Source of the DNA: DATJPY01 sp035506135
GTDB taxonomy: Bacteria; Myxococcota_A; UBA9160; PR03
NCBI GenBank assembly: GCA_035506135.1
Contig: DATJPY010000099.1
Span: 1-32,664 of the forward strand
Direction: 5' to 3'
DNA length: 32,664 bases
This document shows positions 14,157-22,527 of this stretch, in pieces. Numbering within the stretch: the stretch's first letter is position 1; each line of letters opens with the position of its first letter. The translations under genes were made by a program, and so were the position numbers. The notes beneath the pieces were generated by a model that had not been told where the DNA came from, did not search any database, and saw nothing but the letters and a program-made list of their open reading frames with translations.

Positions 14157-15953
14157 ATGCCCCCCGCCGCGCGCGTCGAGTGTCCGCACGCGGATCGCTG
14201 TCCCGGCTGCCCGCTGATCGGCCAGGCCCCTGATGCGCAGCTCGAGGCCAAGGCGCACCGCCTGGCGCGGGCGCTCGCGCCGTTCGCCGCGTGGCTCGAC
14301 GTCGAGCCGGAGCCCGTGCGAGCTGCGCCGAGCGACGTCGAGTACCGGACCCGCGCGAAGCTCGTCGTGGCGCCGGGCGTGCCGCCGCGTCTCGGTCTCT
14401 TCGCGCCCGGCCACGAGGTCGTGGACCTGCCCGGATGCCGCGTGCTCGCGCCACCGCTACGCGCCGCGGCCGCGGGCCTGCGCCAGGTCCTCGCCGCTCC
14501 GCCGCGCGAGGCGGGCGATGCGCTGCGTGCGGAGGGTGATGGAGACGGGCGGCTCCGCGCCGTCGATCTGCGCGCGGTGTACGAGGACGGCGAGGCGGCC
14601 GTCCTCGTGACGCTGGTGCTTCGCGAAGGCGGCGACACCGACGCGGCGCTCGCCGCAGCGTGCGAGGCGCTGGCCCGGGCGGTGCCGACACTCCGGGGCG
14701 TCGCCGTGAGCCGGCACGCCGGCCGGAGCCCGCAGGTGCTCGGCGAGCTGCCGCGCGTGCTCCTCGGCCCCGGCCGGCATCGCGACCGGCTGCGTCCGGG
14801 GCGGCCCTGGTCATTCGCCTCGCATGGCGCCTTCGTCCAGGCGCACGGCGAGCAGGCGGCAGCGATCCAGGACGAGGTCGAGCGCGCGCTCGCGCCGCTG
14901 CCCGGGCGCCGCGTCCTCGAGCTCTACGCGGGAAGCGGATCGCTCGCGCTTGCGCTGGCGGCCGAGGGTGCGCGGGTCACTGCGGTCGAAGCTTTCGCAC
15001 CGGCTGCCCGCGCGGCCGAGGAGGCGGCGCGCGCGCAGGGCATCGCGGGCCTCGATGCGCGCGCGGGGAGCGCGGAGCACTGGCTGCCGCGCCTCGCCGC
15101 TTCGGGCGAGCGCTACGACGCGGTGATCGCGAATCCGCCGAGAAGGGGCCTCGCGCCGCAGGTGCGCACAGCGATCGCCGCGCTCGGTGCCGCGCGCGTG
15201 ATCTACGTCTCGTGCGAGCCGACCACGCTGGCGCGCGACCTCGCCCACCTCGCCCGCCTCGGACTGCGCGCCGAGCGGCTCGCGCCGTTCGACCTCCTGC
15301 CGCAGACCGCCGAGGTCGAGAGCGTCGCGGTGCTCGAGCGCGCCGCGCCGGTGGAGCCTCCGCTCCTCTTCGAGGACGAGCACCTGCGCGCGATCGACGC
15401 CCCCGGCGATGCGCCGGGACCGGGCGGCACGGGCCTCTTCGGGGGAGCGGAGCCGGGCGCGAGCGGGGTCGCGCTCGTGGCGCGCGACCGCACGACGGCC
15501 GCCGCGCTGCGCGAGGCGCACGCCGCGGGCCGCTGGCTCGCGCTGGTGCGCGGCGTCGCGCGCGCGCACGGTCGGCTCGGGGAAGGTGCGCGCCATCGCA
15601 GGCTCGACGTGATCGGAGGCCACGCGCTGCTCGAGGTGTGCTGGGAAGGCAGGCGCGCGCCCTCGATCCGCCGGCGGCTCGCGGCGATCGGGGAGCCGGT
15701 CCTCGGGGACGATCGCCATGGCCACACGTCGTCGAACCGGCATCTCTTCGAGCGCTTCGGGCTCGATCGCCCGTTCGTGCACTGCGCGTCGCTCGAGCTC
15801 GCACACCCGCGAACCGGCGCGCCGCTCCGGATCGAGGCGCCGCTCGCGCCGGATCTCGCGGCGGTACTCGAGCGACTGGCCGGCGAGGCGCCCGTCGCTC
15901 CGCGCGGCGCCGGCGTGCGCGCGCTCAGGCGCCGGGCGCGGGCCCCTCGGTGA
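14157..15953 (+). CDS. TrmA/RlmD-type RNA (uracil-C5) methyltransferase fused to a degenerate RluA-type pseudouridine synthase
   Basis: 598 residues. The N-terminal part has iron-sulfur ligands Cys9, Cys15 and Cys18 (CPHADRCPGC) and Cys94 (LPGC), as in RlmD-like enzymes, but no TRAM domain. The SAM-binding loop LELYAGSGSLALAL is near residue 257, NPPRRGL follows, and the nucleophile is Cys353 in YVSCEPTTLARDL. From about residue 398 the order of RluA landmarks follows: LLFEDEHLRAID, LALVRG, IGEPVLGDDRHG, PFVHCASLELAHPRTG. The catalytic HRLDxxTSG is replaced by GAEPGASG, and the GRTHQIRVHL loop by EGRRAPSIRRRL. The second domain thus looks catalytically dead and may bind RNA. The last 29 bases overlap the convergent aminotransferase gene. 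Confidence 0.87.
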   Translation: MPPAARVECPHADRCPGCPLIGQAPDAQLEAKAHRLARALAPFAAWLDVEPEPVRAAPSDVEYRTRAKLVVAPGVPPRLGLFAPGHEVVDLPGCRVLAPPLRAAAAGLRQVLAAPPREAGDALRAEGDGDGRLRAVDLRAVYEDGEAAVLVTLVLREGGDTDAALAAACEALARAVPTLRGVAVSRHAGRSPQVLGELPRVLLGPGRHRDRLRPGRPWSFASHGAFVQAHGEQAAAIQDEVERALAPLPGRRVLELYAGSGSLALALAAEGARVTAVEAFAPAARAAEEAARAQGIAGLDARAGSAEHWLPRLAASGERYDAVIANPPRRGLAPQVRTAIAALGAARVIYVSCEPTTLARDLAHLARLGLRAERLAPFDLLPQTAEVESVAVLERAAPVEPPLLFEDEHLRAIDAPGDAPGPGGTGLFGGAEPGASGVALVARDRTTAAALREAHAAGRWLALVRGVARAHGRLGEGARHRRLDVIGGHALLEVCWEGRRAPSIRRRLAAIGEPVLGDDRHGHTSSNRHLFERFGLDRPFVHCASLELAHPRTGAPLRIEAPLAPDLAAVLERLAGEAPVAPRGAGVRALRRRARAPR

Positions 15954-17133
15954 GGCACTCGAGCAGGGCATCCACGCCGCGCGAGAAGGCGCCGGGCTCG
16001 AGCAGCAGCGAGAGGATCAGATGGGCGCACGGCTCGCCCTCGTCGACGAGGTCGAAGACGAACCCGGGCTGGACGAGCACGCCGGCGCGGTCGAGCAGGT
16101 CGAGCGCCAGCGCCTCCTCGTCGCCGGCGTCCGCCACGCGGAGCACGGCCGACCAGCCGGCCTGCGCCGGGAGGAGGCGCACCCGCCCGACGCCGCGCAG
16201 CCGGTCGGCGAGCAGGCGTCGGTTCTGGCCGAGGCGCGCGCGCAGCGGCTGCTGGATCTCCTCGCGGCGGGGCAGCAGCGCCGCCAGTACGCGCGCGGCG
16301 ATGGGCGACACCGAGAGATACGCGTCGGCGGCGAACTCGAGCCGCGCCAGCGCCTCGTCGCGCAGCTTCGGCGGGCCCGCGACGGCGATCCATGCGACCT
16401 TGAGCTGCGGCAGCGCGAGCACCTTGGAGGCCCCCGACAGCGCGAAGTGGAGCGCGCCGTCGGGAGCGATGTCGAGCGCGCCGGGGCGCCGAGCGCCGTC
16501 GAACGCATAGTCCGCGAAGACCTCGTCCGAGGCGATCGCGAGGCCGCGCTCGCGCGCGATCGCGCAGAGCGCGCTCCAGTCGTCCGGGTGCACGAAAGAG
16601 CCGGTGGGATTGTGCGGGTGGATCACCGCGATCGCGCGGCTGCGCACGTCGAGCGAGGCGGAGAGCGCGGGGAGGTCGATGCGCCAGGACGCATCTCCCG
16701 CGGGCGGCCGCAGCGGATAGCGCTCGGCGTCCACGCCCTCGAGCGCGGCGAGGTGCTCGAAGAGCCCGTAGCCGGGCGCCGGGAGGTGGACGCGGTCGCC
16801 GGGGTCTGCGAGCAGCCGGAACAGATGTGCGTATCCCTCGCTGGTGCCGGCCGTGAGCACGACGTGCTCGGGCACGACCGCACCGCCGTGGTAGCGGGCG
16901 ATCGCCTCCCGCGCGCGGGGATCGCCGCGCGCGTCCGGCTCGTAGCGCGCCGAGGCGGGGTCGTCGGCCAGCTCCGCCAGCACGTCGCGCAGGGGACCGG
17001 CCGGCGCGAGGCCGCCGTGCGTGGGGTTGGGGTCGGCGAGGTCGAGGACGGGCAGGCCCCGCGCGTGTCGCGCATCCACGCGCTCGGCGAGCGGGTTGGG
17101 CGAGAGATCCCAGGCTGCGCGCCGCGCGAACAT
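15925..17133 (-). CDS. Class I/II PLP-dependent aminotransferase
   Basis: 402 residues from ATG 17131-17133. Fold type I landmarks: NPTHGGLAPAGPLRD, AGTSEGYAHLFRLL, PAPGYGLFEHL, HPHNPTGSFVHPDDW (the NPTG loop), SDEVFADYAF, and SGASKVLALPQLKVAW, where the Lys forms the PLP Schiff base. It transfers amino groups between amino and keto acids; the substrate cannot be read from the sequence. Its C-terminal codons overlap those of the convergent methyltransferase fusion by 29 bases. The ATG follows directly on a repeat element (17135-17165) and no good ribosome site is visible, so translation signals may lie within that element. Confidence 0.88.
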   Translation of the reverse strand: MFARRAAWDLSPNPLAERVDARHARGLPVLDLADPNPTHGGLAPAGPLRDVLAELADDPASARYEPDARGDPRAREAIARYHGGAVVPEHVVLTAGTSEGYAHLFRLLADPGDRVHLPAPGYGLFEHLAALEGVDAERYPLRPPAGDASWRIDLPALSASLDVRSRAIAVIHPHNPTGSFVHPDDWSALCAIARERGLAIASDEVFADYAFDGARRPGALDIAPDGALHFALSGASKVLALPQLKVAWIAVAGPPKLRDEALARLEFAADAYLSVSPIAARVLAALLPRREEIQQPLRARLGQNRRLLADRLRGVGRVRLLPAQAGWSAVLRVADAGDEEALALDLLDRAGVLVQPGFVFDLVDEGEPCAHLILSLLLEPGAFSRGVDALLECLTEGPAPGA

Positions 17134-17134
17134 C

Positions 17135-17189
17135 GGTTGACTTCGCTCGCTCCGCTCGCTGCGCGCCCTCGCTTCGCGAGCGCTGGCGG
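17135..17189. repeat. Diverged, inverted copy of the 2764-2949 repeat family plus low-complexity tract
   Basis: The sequence GGTTGACTTCGC (17135-17146), followed by CTCGCT units to GCTGCGCG (17165), is the reverse complement of the start of the 2764-2949 units (GCGCAGCG... GCGAAGTCAACC). The remainder to 17189 holds a short stem CTCGC-ttc-GCGAG. It fills the space between the HdeD-like gene stop (17190) and the aminotransferase start (17133). Confidence 0.65.
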
Positions 17190-17735
17190 TCAGGCGCCCC
17201 GGCGCAGCGCGAGGGCCAGCGTCACCGCCCACCAGCCGCGGAACAGGAGATCGATGCCGAGGAAGGTGCCGATCAGCCAGAGCGCCGAGCCCGGCATCTC
17301 GGACCACACCAGGAGGCCGAGCACGAGGCTCACGATGCCGCCGAAGACGGCGAGGCCGCGGTGCGGCAGGTCGACGCTCAGCGCCGCCGCGATGCGGAAG
17401 GCGCCGCTCACCAGGAAGTAGGCCGCCGCCAGCACCGTGAGCGCGAGCGAGCCGGTGAGCGGCTCCGTCATCATCAGGAACCCGGCGACGATCGAGAGCA
17501 CGGCGGCCAGGACGTGGAGCAGCGCGCCCGACGTGGATCGGACCCGGAAGGCGTGCGCGATCTCGATCACGCCTCCGATCGCGAGCAGTGCACCGAAGAA
17601 GACCACCGAGGCGAGCGTGACGATCTCGGCGTAGCTGATCGCCACGGTGCCGAGGACGATCAGTGAGATGCCGAGGGCCAGGAGCCGCCCCCAGCTCCTG
17701 CGCAGGGGATCGGTGGTTCCGAGCGCGACGTCCAT
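17190..17735 (-). CDS. HdeD/DUF308 family membrane protein
   Basis: 181 residues from ATG 17733-17735, with GAGGAGG upstream. Six regularly spaced hydrophobic helices, near residues 15-35, 40-60, 68-88, 92-113, 122-142 and 150-172, form the three DUF308 hairpin repeats. Typical wording includes LGISLIVLGTVAISYAEI and WLIGTFLGIDLLFRGWW. The E. coli relative HdeD helps acid resistance at high cell density, but the molecular role of the family is poorly known. It precedes the aminotransferase by a repeat element. The upstream msrB gene ends 50 bases earlier, so it may be read through from that pair. Confidence 0.88.
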   Translation of the reverse strand: MDVALGTTDPLRRSWGRLLALGISLIVLGTVAISYAEIVTLASVVFFGALLAIGGVIEIAHAFRVRSTSGALLHVLAAVLSIVAGFLMMTEPLTGSLALTVLAAAYFLVSGAFRIAAALSVDLPHRGLAVFGGIVSLVLGLLVWSEMPGSALWLIGTFLGIDLLFRGWWAVTLALALRRGA

Positions 17736-17785
17736 GGCGCCTCCTCGTCCAGGGCCTATGGGCAGGCTACACCGCAGACCGCCGC

Positions 17786-18379
17786 TCAGCGAGGTGCCGG
17801 CTTCCCCTGGAACAGCGGCAGGTACTCGCCGTAGCCCTCCTCCTCGAGCTTCTCGACCGGGACGAATCGCAGGGCCGCGGAGTTCATGCAGTAGCGCATG
17901 CCGGTCGGGGCCGGGCCGTCGTCGAAGACGTGCCCGAGGTGGGAGTCGGCGTGCGCCGAGCGCACCTCGGTGCGGGGCGCGAAGAGCTGGCGATCCACCT
18001 TCTCGACCAGGCTCTTCGGGTCGAGCGGCCGCGTGAAGCTCGGCCAGCCCGTTCCCGAGTCGTACTTGTCGAGCGACGAGAAGAGCGGCTCGCCCGAGAC
18101 CACGTCGACGTAGATACCGGCCGCGTGATTGTCCCAATAGGCGTTGCGGAAGGGCGGCTCCGTGCCCTCCTTCTGGGTCACGTCGTACTGCAGGGGATCG
18201 AGCGTTCGACGCAGCTCGGCGTCGGTCGGCTTCTTCCAGGTCATCGGGTTCCACTCCTTGTTGGCGGGCGCGATCGCAGCCGGCTCCGGGGCCTGCGGTC
18301 GGCTCTGCGCGACGGCGATTCCGACGGCCAGGGCCGCGGCCGCCGCGAGCACGAGCTTGGCTCCCATCGGGGCCGTCAT
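17786..18379 (-). CDS. msrB: Exported peptide-methionine (R)-S-oxide reductase
   Basis: 197 residues from ATG 18377-18379, with GGGGAGAG upstream and overlapping the msrA stop (ATGA). The N-terminus MTAPMGAKLVLAAAAAL through AVAQS is a Sec signal peptide. The mature domain has LDPLQYDVTQKEGTEPPF, GWPSFTRPL, RTEVRSAHADSHLGHVFDDG and the catalytic Cys in MRYCMNSAALRF. The two CxxC zinc motifs of E. coli MsrB are absent; the corresponding place reads IYVDVVSGEPLF. This is therefore a zinc-free form. With MsrA it repairs oxidised methionine in exported proteins. Reductant supply is not encoded nearby. Confidence 0.93.
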   Translation of the reverse strand: MTAPMGAKLVLAAAAALAVGIAVAQSRPQAPEPAAIAPANKEWNPMTWKKPTDAELRRTLDPLQYDVTQKEGTEPPFRNAYWDNHAAGIYVDVVSGEPLFSSLDKYDSGTGWPSFTRPLDPKSLVEKVDRQLFAPRTEVRSAHADSHLGHVFDDGPAPTGMRYCMNSAALRFVPVEKLEEEGYGEYLPLFQGKPAPR

Positions 18380-18990
18380 CGGGACTCTCCCCACAGCGCC
18401 TGGAGCCGCTGGTCGCGCCCGCAGTTCCAGCGATAGAAGGAATAGCGCGCGGGATTCTTCTCGTGGTACTTCTGGTGGTACTCCTCGGCGGGATAGAACT
18501 CGGTGGCCGCCACGATCTCGGTGACGATCGGCCGGTCGAAGCGCTTCGACTCGTCGAGCCGGCGCTTCGACTCCTCCGCCAGGCGGCGTTGCTCCTCGGA
18601 GTGGTAGAAGATCGCGCTGCGGTACTGGTGGCCGCGGTCGCAGAACTGCCCCTCGGCCGTGATCGGGTCGATGTTGTGCCAGAAGACCTCGAGGAGCTGC
18701 GCGTAGCCGATGCGGGCCGGGTCGAAGACGATCTCGACGGACTCCGCGTGGCCCGTGTCGCCGGCCGAGACCTCCTCGTAGGTGGGATTCTTCGTGTGGC
18801 CGCCCGTGTAGCCGACGGTCGTCGAGATCACCCCCGGGAGCTTCTCGAAGGGCGGCTGCATGCACCAGAAGCAGCCGCCGGCGAAGGTGGCGGTCTCGGT
18901 CGCGTCGGCCCGCGAGGGGCTCGGACCCGCGAAGGCCAGGGTGGCCGCGGCGAGCAGGGCGGCGAGCGGCGCGCGGAGCGTCCAGGGCAT
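18376..18990 (-). CDS. msrA: Exported peptide-methionine (S)-S-oxide reductase
   Basis: 204 residues from ATG 18988-18990, with GGAGGAG 5 bases upstream. Residues 1 to about 28 form a Sec signal peptide ending SRADA. The catalytic motif is GGCFWCMQPPFEKLPGV, followed by VGYTGGHTKNPTYEEVSAGDTGHAESVEI and the C-terminal resolving-type Cys in RWNCGRDQRL. It reduces the S epimer of methionine sulfoxide in the periplasm, complementing the R-specific MsrB encoded 4 bases into its own stop. A 130-bp gap (18991-19120) separates it from the CoA transferase gene; I see no gene there. Confidence 0.94.
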   Translation of the reverse strand: MPWTLRAPLAALLAAATLAFAGPSPSRADATETATFAGGCFWCMQPPFEKLPGVISTTVGYTGGHTKNPTYEEVSAGDTGHAESVEIVFDPARIGYAQLLEVFWHNIDPITAEGQFCDRGHQYRSAIFYHSEEQRRLAEESKRRLDESKRFDRPIVTEIVAATEFYPAEEYHQKYHEKNPARYSFYRWNCGRDQRLQALWGESR

Positions 18991-19120
18991 CGGGCTCCTC
19001 CAGGGCCGCGGGCGGCCCCCGAGAACGGTACGGTCGGCACGAGCAGGCGGTTTCGACCGCTTCGATGCCGGAGGCGAGGGATCGGTTTCGGGCGCGCCGT
19101 CCCCGTCCTCGCCGAAGGCG

Positions 19121-20350
19121 TCAGCCGAGGGCGCCGCTCTCGCGCAGCCGCCGAACCTGCTCCGCGTCGTAGCCCAGCACGTCCCGCAGCACCTCCTCGG
19201 TGTGCTGCCCGACGGTCGGCGCCTTCGACGGGGTGGGGAGCTCCTCGCCCTCGAAGCGCAGCGGCAGCGGCAGCATGTCGACGCCGTGGCGCTCGTGCGG
19301 ATACCAGGGGAAGCGCGCCTGGAACTGAGGATCGTCGGCGATGGTCTTCGGCGTGTTGACCGGTGCGATCGGGACGTTGTGCGCGCCGCCGAAGTCGATC
19401 CACTCGGCCGAGGTCCGCGCCCTGAAGATCTCGCGCAGCTCGCGCTGCAGCGCGCGGTTGCCGCGCGCGTGATCCGCGAACCGGGAGCCGGGCCAGCGCT
19501 CGAAGAGCTCGCTGCGGCCGACGCCCGCGCAGAAGTTCTTCCAGAACTCATGCTCGGACGCCATGAACAGCACGAAGCCGTCGAGCGACTCGTAGATCTG
19601 GTAGCGGACGCCTTCCTTCATCCCCGCCGTGCCCGGCGCGCGGCGCGCGTAGTCGTCGGCCTTGTTGCCGGTCACCTCCGACTCCGGGCGCTCGTACGCT
19701 TTCCAGCTCTCGATGCGGTACCAGTCCATGTAGGCGGCCGCGTCGCTCTGCCCGATCTCGAGCGCGGAGCCCTCTCCAGTCGCGCGTGCGCGGATCACCG
19801 CGGCGAGGATGCCGAGCGCGCCGAACAGCGGCCCCGCGTGCATCCCCATCGACGCGTGCTCCGCGATGTAGCAGAAGCCCTCCTCGTCACGGGCGACGTT
19901 CACGATGCCGGCCCAGGTGTCGAAGGCGATGCCGTGCGCCGGCAGGTCCTTGTACGGACCCGTCTTCCCGTAGCCGGAGACGTTGCAGAACACGAGCCGC
20001 GGGTTGACCTCGCGCAGCGACTCGAAGCCGAGCCCGCGCCGCGCCAGCGAGCCGGGACGCATCGCCTCGGCGACGACGTCGGCGCGGCGCACCAGGTCGC
20101 GGAAGACCTCGACGGCCTCGGGCTTGCGCAGGTCGAGCACCAGGCTCCGCTTGCCGCGGTGCACGTGCAGGTGCAGCAGCGAGACTCCCTCGACGATCGG
20201 CCAGGTCATCTCGCGGATGTAGTCGCCGCTCGGCGACTCGACCTTGATCACCTCGGCGCCGAGGTCGGCGAGGTGCGTGGTGACGGCGCCGGGACCGAGC
20301 AGCGAGCACTCGATCACGCGCAGCCCGGCCAGCGGAGCGGGTCGGCTCAT
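19121..20350 (-). CDS. Class III (CaiB/BaiF) acyl-CoA transferase
   Basis: 409 residues. Family III motifs: GLRVIECSLLGPGAVTTHLADLGAEVIKVE at the N-terminus, RSLVLDLRKPEA, LVFCNVSGYGKTGPY, and the Asp of EIGQSDAAAYMDW at the place of the catalytic aspartate. It moves CoA between carboxylic acids and could activate or recycle the acid substrate of the operon. Last gene of the six-gene operon, starting 7 bases after the dehydrogenase stop. It lacks the His/Glu racemase pattern seen in the other family III protein of the operon. Substrate unknown. Confidence 0.9.
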   Translation of the reverse strand: MSRPAPLAGLRVIECSLLGPGAVTTHLADLGAEVIKVESPSGDYIREMTWPIVEGVSLLHLHVHRGKRSLVLDLRKPEAVEVFRDLVRRADVVAEAMRPGSLARRGLGFESLREVNPRLVFCNVSGYGKTGPYKDLPAHGIAFDTWAGIVNVARDEEGFCYIAEHASMGMHAGPLFGALGILAAVIRARATGEGSALEIGQSDAAAYMDWYRIESWKAYERPESEVTGNKADDYARRAPGTAGMKEGVRYQIYESLDGFVLFMASEHEFWKNFCAGVGRSELFERWPGSRFADHARGNRALQRELREIFRARTSAEWIDFGGAHNVPIAPVNTPKTIADDPQFQARFPWYPHERHGVDMLPLPLRFEGEELPTPSKAPTVGQHTEEVLRDVLGYDAEQVRRLRESGALG

Positions 20351-20357
20351 CGACCGC

Positions 20358-21512
20358 TCAGAGGCCCGCGCGCAGCGGAGCGGCGCCGTCGTCGAGCACG
20401 CTCGCGGCGACGAGATCCTCGAGGTAGGCGGCGTCCCACCAGGTGATCTGGAGCTGCTTCGCTCGGCGGAAGTAGAGCTGGATGTCGTACTCGAGGGTGA
20501 AGCCGACGCCGCCCCACACCTGCTGACACATCGCCGTGACGTCGCGCCAGGTCTGGCAGGCGAAGAGCTTCGCCATCGGCGCCAGGCGCAGGATCGAGCG
20601 CCCGGTCGCGCGCGCCCACGCCGCCTGGTAGACCAGCGTCTTGCCGCCGTCGATCGCGGTGGCGGCGTCGGCCAGGTAGTGCGAGATCGACTGGAAGGCG
20701 CCGAGCGGCTTGTCGAACTGCTTGCGGTCCTTGGCGTACTGCACCGTGATCTCGAGCGCGCGCTCGGCGCCGCCGATCGCGAGGGCCGCGAGCAGCACGA
20801 TGCCGTCGTGCATCACGCCGTCCCACGTGGCCCAGCCCGAGCCCTCGGCGCCGATCCGATCGCTGGCCGGCACCCGCACGCCGTCCAGCTCGACCCGGTA
20901 CTGCGCGTCGGCCGCGAGGCTCTTCTGCTGCGTCATGCGCACGCTCGGAGCCCGCGGATCGACCAGCAGCAGGTCGACGTCGCGCTCGCCCGGGCCGCTG
21001 CGCGCCAGCACGAGGAGGCGATCCGCAGAGCTGGCGAACGGCACGTGGCGCTTCACGCCGCGCAGGACGTAGTCGCCGCCCTCGCGGGTCGCGGCGAGCT
21101 GGACGCCGCGTGGCCCGAAGCCGCCGTCGGGCTCGAGCCAGGCGGGTGTCAGGATCGACTCGCCGGACGCGATGCGCGGCAGCCAGGCGCGCTTCTGCGC
21201 CTCGCTCCCCGACGCGAGCAGCGCGCCCGCGCCGAGCACGGCGCTCGGGAAGTGGGGCGAGGGCGCGAGCGTGCGGCCGAGCTCCTCGTAGAGGATTGCC
21301 GCCTCGATCAGGCTCTGCGCCGAGCCGCCGTACGCCTCGGGGATCCCGATCCCGAGCAGGCCGAGCTCCGCGAGCTGCTTCCACAGCTCGGGCGGGTAGC
21401 CACGCGGGTCGTCCTCGCAGGCGCGAACCACGTCGATCGGCGCGTAGCTCGCGAGCATCCCGCGCACCATGTCGCGCAGCAGCTCCTGCTCCTCGCTGAA
21501 GTCGAGGTCCAT
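20358..21512 (-). CDS. Acyl-CoA dehydrogenase-like subunit lacking the usual catalytic Glu
   Basis: 384 residues beginning MDLDFSEEQELLRDMVRGML. The acyl-CoA dehydrogenase fold is complete: GIGIPEAYGGSAQSLIEAA, a middle beta-domain, and QYAKDRKQFDKPLGAFQSISH. The C-terminal segment reads QVWGGVGFTLEYDIQLYFRRAKQLQITWWD, where most family members have a Glu in a YEGT-like motif. The helix-G Glu position also lacks an acid. Similar subunits in actinobacterial sterol degradation pair with a catalytically competent partner in alpha2-beta2 complexes (ChsE type). The first gene of this operon supplies a candidate partner. Starts 9 bases after the MaoC gene stop. Confidence 0.88.
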   Translation of the reverse strand: MDLDFSEEQELLRDMVRGMLASYAPIDVVRACEDDPRGYPPELWKQLAELGLLGIGIPEAYGGSAQSLIEAAILYEELGRTLAPSPHFPSAVLGAGALLASGSEAQKRAWLPRIASGESILTPAWLEPDGGFGPRGVQLAATREGGDYVLRGVKRHVPFASSADRLLVLARSGPGERDVDLLLVDPRAPSVRMTQQKSLAADAQYRVELDGVRVPASDRIGAEGSGWATWDGVMHDGIVLLAALAIGGAERALEITVQYAKDRKQFDKPLGAFQSISHYLADAATAIDGGKTLVYQAAWARATGRSILRLAPMAKLFACQTWRDVTAMCQQVWGGVGFTLEYDIQLYFRRAKQLQITWWDAAYLEDLVAASVLDDGAAPLRAGL

Positions 21513-21521
21513 CGCTCTCTC

Positions 21522-22004
21522 CTACGGCTTCCAGCGCTCGCCCTTGCGCCGCCAGGGGTTGTCGCCTTCGTGCGTCGGCACCGCCACGCGCGCCGAGCAC
21601 TCGGTCGCGACCCGATCGCCCACCGCGAGCTCGAGCGCCACCGCGACCCAGCCGCAGCCGGCGGCGTCGGTCTCGACCTTCTCGACCCGCCCGCGGAACA
21701 CCATGCGGTCGCCGGGGAACACCGAGTCCTTCATGCGGAACTGCATGCGGCCGAGCCGCCCGCTCGGTCCCGTCCAGTCGGTGACGTAGCGCTCGAACCA
21801 GGCCGCCTGGTTCGGCGTGTTGAGGAAGATGTCGCGGGTGCCGTTGCGGTTCTGCGCGAAGTCCTTGTCGTGGTGCATCGGCCGCCAGTCGCGGCTGGCC
21901 AGCGCGCCGAGCACGACGGTGGTCGCGCTGACGTCGACCGCGAGCTCGGGCAGCCGGTCCCCCGGCCGCACCGCGTCCCAGGCGAGTCGTGCGCCGCCCG
22001 TCAC
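21522..22004 (-). CDS. MaoC-like enoyl-CoA hydratase subunit, ChsH1-like
   Basis: 160 residues from GTG 22002-22004, with GGAGGGAGG immediately upstream. The hot-dog fold carries the hydratase-2 catalytic signature as DWRPMHHDKDFA, with Asp and His five residues apart as in the consensus. RDIFLNTPNQAAWFERYVTDWTGPSG follows closely the wording of mycobacterial ChsH1 (Rv3541c) from memory. ChsH1 with ChsH2 hydrates a steroid side-chain enoyl-CoA. The GTG overlaps the stop of the second MaoC-type gene by 4 bases, consistent with a heteromer made in equal amounts. The role in sterol chemistry here is inference. Confidence 0.87.
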   Translation of the reverse strand: MTGGARLAWDAVRPGDRLPELAVDVSATTVVLGALASRDWRPMHHDKDFAQNRNGTRDIFLNTPNQAAWFERYVTDWTGPSGRLGRMQFRMKDSVFPGDRMVFRGRVEKVETDAAGCGWVAVALELAVGDRVATECSARVAVPTHEGDNPWRRKGERWKP

Positions 22005-22510
22005 GCCTCCCTCCGATATCCGAAGCCGGTGTAGGTCTCCGTGCCGACCCACTCGCCGCGCTGGTTCTGGTACTCGACGTCGATCACCCAGAAGCGGCCG
22101 TTGCCGAGCTTGGTGCGCTTCGGCTCGGAGACCGAGCGCAGCACCTGCCAGGTCCGCAGCCGATCGCCGGGGCGCACGGGCTCTCCGAACACGATCGTGT
22201 TGTCGGTCATCACGGCCTCCGGCAGGTCCAGCACGCGCTTCAGGTCGAAGTGCACCTGGAGCGGCTGCGCGGTCTCGGTGCGCCCCGGAGCCCAGTGGTG
22301 CGGCCGGAACCAGACCGACAGCATGGTCGGCGGCGCGATCCACCCGTCGGTGAGCTCGTTGGCGACCTTCTCCTCCCAGAAGAGCGGATTGCCGTTCTGC
22401 ACCGAGGCGCAGGTCGTGAAGACGTAGCCGCGCTCGACGTCGAACTCGCCGCGCTCCTCGTATCGCTTCTGGCCGATCCAGCCCCGCACCTCCGCGGGAA
22501 GCTCCGCCAT
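22001..22510 (-). CDS. MaoC N-terminal/FAS1-type dehydratase-domain protein, non-catalytic half
   Basis: 169 residues from ATG 22508-22510, preferred because AGGAGGAG lies 6 bases upstream. The ATG at 22531 overlaps the previous stop but has no such site. The hot-dog domain begins around residue 14 (KRYEERGEFDVERGYVFTTC). The region of the hydratase motif reads QNGNPLFWEE, with Phe where the catalytic His should be. FVEPV-like VFGEPVRPGDRLRTWQVL follows. It therefore resembles the structural half of two-part MaoC hydratases, pairing with the catalytic ChsH1-like protein encoded directly downstream. Together they would hydrate an alpha,beta-unsaturated acyl-CoA. Confidence 0.85.
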   Translation of the reverse strand: MAELPAEVRGWIGQKRYEERGEFDVERGYVFTTCASVQNGNPLFWEEKVANELTDGWIAPPTMLSVWFRPHHWAPGRTETAQPLQVHFDLKRVLDLPEAVMTDNTIVFGEPVRPGDRLRTWQVLRSVSEPKRTKLGNGRFWVIDVEYQNQRGEWVGTETYTGFGYRREA

Positions 22511-22527
22511 CGACCGCTCCTCCTGGC

